Shown one piece after another: positions 5,038-9,415 of a DNA stretch of 9,415 nt. Origin of the DNA: an uncultured Burkholderiales bacterium. Lineage in GTDB: Bacteria; Pseudomonadota; Gammaproteobacteria; Burkholderiales; Burkholderiaceae_C. Position 1 is the stretch's first letter. Every line of letters begins with the position of its first letter. The notes under the pieces were generated by a model. That model did not search any database and had not been told where the DNA came from. It was given only the letters and a program-made list of their open reading frames with translations. The position numbers and the translations under genes were made by a program. The stretch lies in contig CALBSC010000020.1 of NCBI GenBank assembly GCA_937927685.1, forward strand, positions 1-9,415. The letters are read 5' to 3'.

Positions 5038-7300
5038 TTTCAATGACAACGACTCGCCTGCGCACAAAGACACGGACGCCACCAGGGAGCAGTTGCGTGC
5101 ATCGCTGATTGATCGACTCGAATCGGTTCTGACGGGATTGTTCCCTGCTGGCAAGAAGCGACGCGGCAAGTTTCTGATCGGGGACGTCTTGGGCAGTCCT
5201 GGTGACAGCCTCGAGGTTGTCCTTGACGGGGAAAAGGCAGGTCTCTGGACAGATCGAGCCACTGGTGACGGCGGCGACATCTTTGATCTGATCGCGGCCT
5301 ACCTCGGCGCAGACGTTCAGTCCGACTTTCCTCGGGTACTTGACTATGCCGCTGACCTGGTTGGCCAGGCTACGCCCACCCAAACCCGCAAGGCCAAGAA
5401 GGAAGCTCCGGTAGATGAGCTGGGACCAGCTACGGCCAAGTGGGACTACTTTGATCCCACAGGCCACCTGATCGCCGTGGTCTACCGCTATGACCCACCC
5501 GGAGGCAAGAAGGAGTTCCGTCCCTGGGATGCCAAGCGGCGCAAGATGGCTCCGCCTGATCCTCGTCCGCTGTACAACCAGCCGGGGATGCTTGCTGCTG
5601 AGCGAGTGATCTTGGTCGAAGGCGAAAAGTGTGCGCAGGCATTGATAGCCGCAGGCATCACGGCCACGACGGCGATGCACGGAGCCAACGCACCGGTGGA
5701 CAAGACTGACTGGTCACCTTTGGCGGGCAAGGTCGTCCTGGTCTGGCCTGATCGGGATAAGCCGGGCTGGGAGTACGCGATGGCAGCGGCGCAGGCGGTA
5801 TTGGACGCTGGCGCGCTCTCGTGCGATGTGCTCTTGCCGCCAGATGACAAGGCCGATGGCTGGGATGCAGCCGATGCGTTGATCGAGGGCTTTGACGTTG
5901 ACACGTTCATTGCGTCTGGGCCGCGCATGTGCGTGAAGTCCACCAAGGCCATGACAACGCAGGACGCCACGGTGTGGGCGACCGACGATGCACTGACGCT
6001 TGCGTTCACCTCCCGATACGCGGATGAGTGGCGCTATTGCGCAGCCTGGGGGAAATGGCTGGTGTGGACCGGTTGCCGTTGGCAACCCGATGAGACCTTG
6101 ATGTCACATCACCTCATTCGCGCTATTTGTCGTGAGGCTGCGCTCAAGGTGGACTCGCATCGCCTTGCCGCCAAGTTGCTGGCCAGCAGCACGGTAGGCG
6201 GTGTCGATCGCATGGCCAGGTCAGATCGCCGCCATGCCTCCACTACCGAGGAGTGGGACGCTGACCTCTTCTTGCTCAACACCCCCGGCGGCGTGGTCAA
6301 TCTCAAGGTGGGCGTGACGCGTCCGCACGACCGAGCTGACCGCATGACCAAGATTGCCACGGCTACTCCTAAGGGTGACTGTCCGCAGTGGAAGGCATTC
6401 TTGAACGATGTGACCGGCGGCGACCTTCTCTTGCAGGAGTACTTGCAGCGCATGGCGGGTTACTGCCTGACCGGGGCAACCAGCGCCCACGCATTGTTCT
6501 TCCTCTATGGGACCGGTGCGAACGGCAAGTCGGTGTTCGTGAACACCTTGGCCAGCATCTTGGGCGACTACGCCACGAGCGCACCCATGGACACGTTCAT
6601 GGATGCTCGAGGTGACCGCCACCCAACCGACCTGGCTGGTCTGCGCGGCGCACGCTTTGTCGCGTCAGTGGAAACCGAGCAAGGCAGGCGCTGGAACGAG
6701 TCCAAGGTCAAGGCCATCACGGGTGGTGACAAGGTGTCGGCGCGCTTTATGCGTCAAGACTTCTTTGAGTACATCCCGCAGTTCAAGCTGCTCATTGCGG
6801 GCAACCACAAGCCATCGATCCGTAACGTGGATGAGGCCATGAAGCGGCGTCTGCACCTTATCCCCTTCACGGTGACGATCCCGCCTGAGAGGCGTGACGG
6901 CAAGCTGACCGAGAAACTGTACGCGGAGCGTGACGGTATTTTGGCCTGGGCGGTCGAAGGGTGTCTGGCATGGCAACGCGATGGCTTGCGTCCACCCGAG
7001 TGCGTGGTTTCGGCAACTGAGGAGTATTTCGAAGCGGAAGACGCCTTGGGCCAATGGATCGAAGAGCGCTGCATCTTGAGCAAGACCCATCGCGAAGGCG
7101 TCTCAGATCTGTTTACCGATTGGCGTGAATGGGCTGAGCGTGCTGGCGAGTACGTGGGCTCGATCAAACGGTTTTCCGAGTTGATGTCGACCCGCAAGTT
7201 CGAGAAATGCCGACTGCATGGCGGTGCGCGCGCAATCGCGGGCATCAGTCTACGACCCAAACCTCATATCGGTGGCGGCTACCCGTACCGAGACGATTGA
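5030..7300 (+). CDS. Toprim plus D5/SF3 phage primase-helicase, 756 aa
   Basis: The main replication protein. Residues 45-115 resemble the DnaG-like N-terminal region (GLWTDRATGDGGDIFDLIAA, 71-90), but no cysteine occurs before residue 201, so the zinc finger is absent. A Toprim domain follows (about 190-290): VILVEGEK with E197, and the metal-binding VWPDRDKPG with D241 and D243. A D5_N region (about 320-470) precedes the SF3 helicase: Walker A GTGANGKS (494-501), Walker B-like RFVASVETE (542-550), sensor-like LLIAGNHKP (588-595) with N592, and an arginine pair R606/R607. A winged-helix-like tail ends near 725. The protein should unwind and prime phage DNA at the origin. GGGGAG before the start lies inside the preceding gene, which it overlaps by eight bases. 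Similar fusions are common in P4/D5-type phages and plasmids. Confidence 0.93.
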   Translation: MLDFNDNDSPAHKDTDATREQLRASLIDRLESVLTGLFPAGKKRRGKFLIGDVLGSPGDSLEVVLDGEKAGLWTDRATGDGGDIFDLIAAYLGADVQSDFPRVLDYAADLVGQATPTQTRKAKKEAPVDELGPATAKWDYFDPTGHLIAVVYRYDPPGGKKEFRPWDAKRRKMAPPDPRPLYNQPGMLAAERVILVEGEKCAQALIAAGITATTAMHGANAPVDKTDWSPLAGKVVLVWPDRDKPGWEYAMAAAQAVLDAGALSCDVLLPPDDKADGWDAADALIEGFDVDTFIASGPRMCVKSTKAMTTQDATVWATDDALTLAFTSRYADEWRYCAAWGKWLVWTGCRWQPDETLMSHHLIRAICREAALKVDSHRLAAKLLASSTVGGVDRMARSDRRHASTTEEWDADLFLLNTPGGVVNLKVGVTRPHDRADRMTKIATATPKGDCPQWKAFLNDVTGGDLLLQEYLQRMAGYCLTGATSAHALFFLYGTGANGKSVFVNTLASILGDYATSAPMDTFMDARGDRHPTDLAGLRGARFVASVETEQGRRWNESKVKAITGGDKVSARFMRQDFFEYIPQFKLLIAGNHKPSIRNVDEAMKRRLHLIPFTVTIPPERRDGKLTEKLYAERDGILAWAVEGCLAWQRDGLRPPECVVSATEEYFEAEDALGQWIEERCILSKTHREGVSDLFTDWREWAERAGEYVGSIKRFSELMSTRKFEKCRLHGGARAIAGISLRPKPHIGGGYPYRDD

Positions 7301-7345
7301 ACAAACCCATGGTGACGGATTTGACAGTCTTACTGATTAACCCCT

Positions 7346-7367
7346 TACGCGTGCGCGTACGCACACG
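7346..7367. repeat. 22-bp alternating purine/pyrimidine tract with nested palindromes
   Basis: Every base from 7346 to 7367 alternates pyrimidine and purine, rich in CG and CA/TG steps, the composition that most readily adopts Z-DNA. It contains two overlapping inverted repeats: TACGCG-TG-CGCGTA (7346-7359) and GTGCG-CGTA-CGCAC (7351-7364), which cannot both form in one strand. It is the core of the 126-base gap between the primase-helicase stop and the resolvase start, the only sizeable gap inside the operon. A consensus -35-like TTGACA (7321-7326) has no matching -10. A T-run is missing, so a terminator is unlikely. A protein-binding site, an RNA hairpin or part of a replication origin are possible. 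Confidence 0.6.
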
Positions 7368-7426
7368 ATAGAGAGTTAACCGTGAAACGTGTCAAACCCG
7401 TCACCCAGCAAAAAACTGGAGACGAA

Positions 7427-7900
7427 ATGAACATGACGATTCTTGCCCTGGACCTGGGCACAACGACTGGCTGGGCATTGATGCAGGCAGACGGTCAAAT
7501 CACAAGCGGCAGCCAATCCTTCAAGCCTCAACGCTTCGAAGGTGGTGGCATGCGGTTCCTGAAATTCAAACGCTGGCTCACAGACGTCAAGCAATGCACC
7601 TCAGGCATTGACCTGGTCGTGTTCGAGGAAGTTCGAAGACATGCGGGAGTTGATGCCGCACATGCATACGGTGGCTTCATGGGCCAACTGACCGCATGGT
7701 GTGAGCACCATCAAATCCCCTACGAAGGCGTGCCAGTCGGAACGATCAAGAAGCACGCAACCGGCAAGGGAAACGCTGGCAAGGAGGACATGATCGCGAG
7801 CGCACAAGCACGTGGCCACAACCCTGCAGACGACAACGAAGCGGACGCGATTGCATTGGTCTACCTGACCCACGCTCGCCAGATGCCACAGGAGGTGTGA
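7427..7900 (+). CDS. RuvC-like Holliday-junction resolvase (RNase H fold), 157 aa
   Basis: The protein opens with the first strand of an RNase H-like fold, ILALDLGTTTGWA (5-17) with catalytic D9. A second acidic strand, DLVVFEEV (62-69), offers E67 or E68, and the C-terminal helix DDNEADAIALV (135-145) supplies D136 and D140. This D...E...D/D set and the length of about 160 residues fit RuvC-type crossover resolvases of phages, which cut branched DNA during recombination and before packaging. The start at 7427 follows GGAGA (7418-7422) by four bases; a GTG at 7382 in the same frame has no good ribosome site and would add 15 residues before the first strand. It follows the recombination and helicase genes and precedes a small gene by one base. 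A transposase-like or YqgF-like activity is less likely. Confidence 0.85.
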   Translation: MNMTILALDLGTTTGWALMQADGQITSGSQSFKPQRFEGGGMRFLKFKRWLTDVKQCTSGIDLVVFEEVRRHAGVDAAHAYGGFMGQLTAWCEHHQIPYEGVPVGTIKKHATGKGNAGKEDMIASAQARGHNPADDNEADAIALVYLTHARQMPQEV

Positions 7901-7901
7901 G

Positions 7902-8108
7902 ATGAAAGTCCCTGCACAACCCTATCGCTGCGCTCTTGGAAAGGTGCAGCCTGTCGTGACTGACCTAGATGCCGTCAAGCGTTCAGGCTGGCGTGAGCAA
8001 CACATCCTGGTCATCTCCGATCAGGACGAGCGACTGGACTTCCTCGAGCGTGAGTTCATCAAGCGCATTGGCGAGCGTCTCTATGGAGCAGGAGGCAAGC
8101 ATGACTAA
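7902..8108 (+). CDS. small hypothetical phage protein, 68 aa
   Basis: A 68-residue soluble protein with a beta/alpha-like layout: HILVISDQDERLDFLEREFI (34-53) looks like a strand followed by a charged helix, ending in a glycine-rich tail (YGAGGKHD). No cysteine pair, membrane segment or catalytic motif is seen. A strong ribosome site (AGGAGGTG, 7890-7897) lies in the end of the resolvase gene, whose stop is one base upstream, and its own stop overlaps the next gene by eight bases. The tight coupling on both sides makes it a real gene. I do not recognise a family. Confidence 0.72.
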   Translation: MKVPAQPYRCALGKVQPVVTDLDAVKRSGWREQHILVISDQDERLDFLEREFIKRIGERLYGAGGKHD

Positions 8109-8505
8109 GACGATCACCATCTGGACTGTTGATGATGTGGCAGCACGTTTTAGTGATGCCGCTTACACGTCCTACCGACTTCCTCCCGTGCGTGTCCAGG
8201 GATATGCAAGCCCTTGGATGAGCCTTGCCATGCAAGTGCCCAATCGCTACCCGGACCCTGAGCGTGTCTATCGCCCCATGCCACCCGGCCCTGAGGCGGT
8301 CGAACGCATGCTCGAGACGATGCGTTGGGTTCAGTGGTTGGAGGAGGAGCAACGACACCTAGTCTGGATGCGGGCCAAGCGATACGAGTGGCATCAGATC
8401 GGTCGTCGCTTTGCCTGCGATCGAAACACTGCAGCCAGACGTTGGAAGAAGGCCATGCAACTGGTCACCGACAAGCTCAACGATGCAATCAACTCATGCG
8501 CGTAA
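8101..8505 (+). CDS. sigma-region-4-like HTH protein (DUF6362-like), 134 aa
   Basis: Residues 24-40 carry SYRLPPVRVQGYASPWM, the hallmark start of the DUF6362 family in prophages. Residues 64-90 form a helix (PEAVERMLETMRWVQWLEEE), and 94-118 a helix-turn-helix resembling sigma factor region 4 (RYEWHQIGRRFACDRNTAARRWKKA). It is probably a DNA-binding transcription factor. Its place as the last gene before the non-coding stretch, the methyltransferase and presumably packaging genes suggests a role in the switch to later genes, but this is inference. The start at 8101 follows AGGAGG (8090-8095) and overlaps the preceding gene by eight bases; the frame is open from 7969 without a ribosome site there. 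Confidence 0.8.
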   Translation: MTKTITIWTVDDVAARFSDAAYTSYRLPPVRVQGYASPWMSLAMQVPNRYPDPERVYRPMPPGPEAVERMLETMRWVQWLEEEQRHLVWMRAKRYEWHQIGRRFACDRNTAARRWKKAMQLVTDKLNDAINSCA

Positions 8506-8614
8506 ATTGGCGTGATTTGAATGAATCGGTGGGCAATGTGGGTGCATCTGAGGCAATGAGCGAATTTACCCAGTGCAGCATTTCAGCCCAATTGAGCGTA
8601 CATTTTCAGCTATG

Positions 8615-8648
8615 GTGTGGAAAGGAGTGCAGGCCACTCCCTCCACAC
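8615..8648 (+). terminator. long imperfect hairpin, possible terminator of the early operon
   Basis: GTGTGG (8615-8620) pairs with CCACAC (8643-8648) and GGAGTG (8624-8629) with CACTCC (8635-8640), around a five-base loop (8630-8634) and a small internal loop (AAA opposite CT). Only AAATTTCT follows instead of a T-run, so intrinsic termination would be weak. The 5' arm holds an AAAGGAG Shine-Dalgarno-like sequence that the stem would hide, but no obvious gene starts just after it. It may instead be a processed RNA structure or part of a packaging site. Confidence 0.45.
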
Positions 8649-8725
8649 AAATTTCTGGGTCCTTCCTCGCCAAATCCCTATGCGGGGGGCAAAGGCCCGA
8701 GATTTCGATAGCGACAGATTGAAAA

Positions 8726-8755
8726 ACCGGGTTTGCAGTTCGCACCGGGTTTGCA
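8726..8755. repeat. 12-bp direct repeat, 18-bp period
   Basis: ACCGGGTTTGCA occurs at 8726-8737 and again, identical, at 8744-8755, separated by GTTCGC. The repeat ends 26 bases before the methyltransferase start. Two exact 12-mers this close suggest paired protein-binding sites, for a regulator of the methyltransferase gene or a terminase small subunit. A simple duplication cannot be excluded. Confidence 0.6.
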
Positions 8756-8781
8756 CCTCCCCCAATCCCCCCAAGGAATTT

Positions 8782-9415
8782 ATGACTCCCGAGATCAGAA
8801 TGATCGCGGTGGATGCGCTCATCCCTTATGCGCGCAACGCCCGCACACACAGCGATGGCCAGGTGGCTCAGATCGCAGCATCCATTGCCGAGTTTGGTTT
8901 CACCAACCCCATCCTGTCGGATGGTGCGCGCGGAGTGATTGCTGGGCATGGCCGATTGATGGCTGCCCGCAAGTTGGGGCTCACAGAAGTGCCCGTCATC
9001 GAACTGGCACACCTGACGCCCACCCAGAAGAAAGCCTACATCCTGGCCGACAACAGAATTGCCGAGAACGCAGGCTGGGACGAAGAACTCCTGAAGCTGG
9101 AGTTGGCTGAGTTGCAGGCTGCCGAGTACGACCTGGATCTGATGGGATTCAGTGATGAGGAAATCGACAAGCTTCTCAATGGCGATGAACAAAGCGATGG
9201 TCTGACCGACGAAGACGCAGTCCCGGAAACCCCTGTGGAACCTGTCTCAAAGCCGGGCGACCTGTGGATTCTCGGCAACCATCGCTTGCTTTGTGGTGAC
9301 TCGACCCTGCTGACGGATGTCGAGCGATTGATGGATGGCCAATTGGCCGACATGGCGTTTACCGATCCACCCTACAACGTGGACTACGGCAACAGCGCCA
9401 AGGACAAGATGCGCG
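8782..9415 (+). CDS. ParB-domain/DNA methyltransferase fusion, 3' end outside window
   Basis: The visible 211 codons encode an N-terminal ParB/Srx-like domain (about 5-100) with the GVIAGHGRLMAARKLGL motif (51-67) and ILADNRIAENAGWDEELL (87-104), an acidic linker (about 120-155), and the start of a DNA methyltransferase: LWILGNHRLLCGDS (161-174) and catalytic motif IV TDPPYNVDYG (194-203). DPPY indicates amino-group methylation of adenine (N6) or cytosine (N4); motif IV so near the domain start fits the beta class. Such phage enzymes modify phage DNA against host restriction or alter regulation; the ParB-like part may add DNA or nucleotide binding. No restriction endonuclease is visible. The ATG at 8782 follows AAGGA (8773-8777). 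The rest lies beyond the right edge, so specificity and integrity are unknown. Confidence 0.92.
   Translation, partial: MTPEIRMIAVDALIPYARNARTHSDGQVAQIAASIAEFGFTNPILSDGARGVIAGHGRLMAARKLGLTEVPVIELAHLTPTQKKAYILADNRIAENAGWDEELLKLELAELQAAEYDLDLMGFSDEEIDKLLNGDEQSDGLTDEDAVPETPVEPVSKPGDLWILGNHRLLCGDSTLLTDVERLMDGQLADMAFTDPPYNVDYGNSAKDKMR

Larger units (their letters stand above)
8506..8781. other. non-coding gap between early operon and methyltransferase gene
   Basis: The stretch holds no well-supported gene. It contains the long hairpin at 8615-8648, a six-G run (8684-8689) within a G/C-rich segment GCGGGGGGCAAAGGCCC (8682-8698), and a 12-bp direct repeat at 8726-8755, followed by C-rich sequence up to the methyltransferase start. 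Its size, structure and position between replication genes and the presumed packaging side fit a transcription boundary. A cos/packaging site is a second possibility, because G-rich sequence next to short direct repeats resembles cohesive-end regions. No convincing sigma-70 promoter is seen. Confidence 0.5.

Noticed and set aside
4979..5680. 233-codon open frame on the - strand
   Set aside because: It is antisense to the N-terminal and Toprim parts of the primase-helicase, whose motifs prove the + strand reading.
7321..7350. Promoter with consensus -35 TTGACA upstream of the resolvase gene
   Set aside because: No acceptable -10 hexamer lies 16-19 bases downstream, so the exact -35 match alone was not called.
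7781..7792. Internal start in the resolvase gene (AAGGAGG then in-frame ATG at 7790)
   Set aside because: The spacing is too short (two bases), and the product would lack most of the catalytic fold; the codons for KEDM explain the sequence.
8496..8711. 71-codon + strand frame continuing after the DUF6362-like gene
   Set aside because: No ribosome site precedes the ATG, the composition is poor, and it runs through the hairpin and G-rich block. It is kept only as a non-coding structured region.
8612..8722. 36-codon ORF starting at the ATG in the hairpin base
   Set aside because: It has no upstream Shine-Dalgarno and no recognisable protein pattern.
1..9415. CRISPR array, tRNA or rRNA genes
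   Set aside because: No regularly spaced repeat series and no tRNA- or rRNA-like segment was seen on reading both strands.

Overview
This window is the early and replication/recombination part of a tailed double-stranded DNA phage or prophage. Thirteen genes are called, all on the + strand. From position 666 to 8505 they are tightly packed, with stop/start overlaps or gaps of a few bases and a Shine-Dalgarno site before almost every start; the exception is a 126-base gap before 7427. The moderately high G+C composition, the codon use and the protein families suggest a betaproteobacterial host, probably Burkholderiales/Comamonadaceae. That host assignment is inference. No integrase, repressor, portal, capsid or tail gene is visible, and the window ends inside a methyltransferase gene.

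Layout. Positions 1-665 are mostly non-coding: one 59-residue ORF (237-416), two hairpin terminators (187-219 and 518-547), a separate perfect small hairpin (491-507), and a striking inverted-repeat array (558-613). One half-site of that array also occurs at 33-43. Positions 666-2173 hold the regulatory start of the operon: a small AlpA/MerR-like helix-turn-helix protein, a conserved phage protein of unknown role, and a BRO-N antirepressor-like protein. Positions 2173-4841 form a recombination module: a RecA-like P-loop ATPase (AAA_24/Sak4 type), a probable single-stranded-DNA-binding protein, a zinc-finger protein (DUF6511-like), and a Cas4/RecB-like nuclease with the four cysteines expected of an Fe-S cluster. 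Positions 4828-7300 encode a second small HTH protein and a 756-residue Toprim plus D5/SF3 primase-helicase. After a short gap with a 22-bp alternating purine/pyrimidine tract come a RuvC-like resolvase (7427-7900), a small unknown protein (7902-8108) and a sigma-region-4-like HTH protein (DUF6362-like, 8101-8505). A 276-base non-coding stretch (8506-8781) holds a long hairpin, a G-run and a 12-bp direct repeat. It separates the operon from a ParB-domain/DNA methyltransferase fusion (8782 to the window end).

How the genes may work together (inference). The D5 helicase with its Toprim domain would open and prime the phage origin. With no DNA polymerase gene seen, the host polymerase would extend. 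The Cas4-like nuclease would make single-stranded DNA, the SSB-like protein would coat it, and the Sak4-like ATPase would anneal or pair it. The RuvC-like enzyme would then resolve branched intermediates before packaging. The HTH and BRO proteins probably regulate the operon, the DUF6362-like protein may affect a later transcription step, and the methyltransferase probably modifies phage DNA.

Most worth checking: the operator-like array at 558-613, the strong in-frame internal start at 3805 that would release a zinc-finger-less isoform, the Z-DNA-prone tract at 7346-7367, and the structured gap 8600-8781, which may be a terminator, a cos/packaging region or both.
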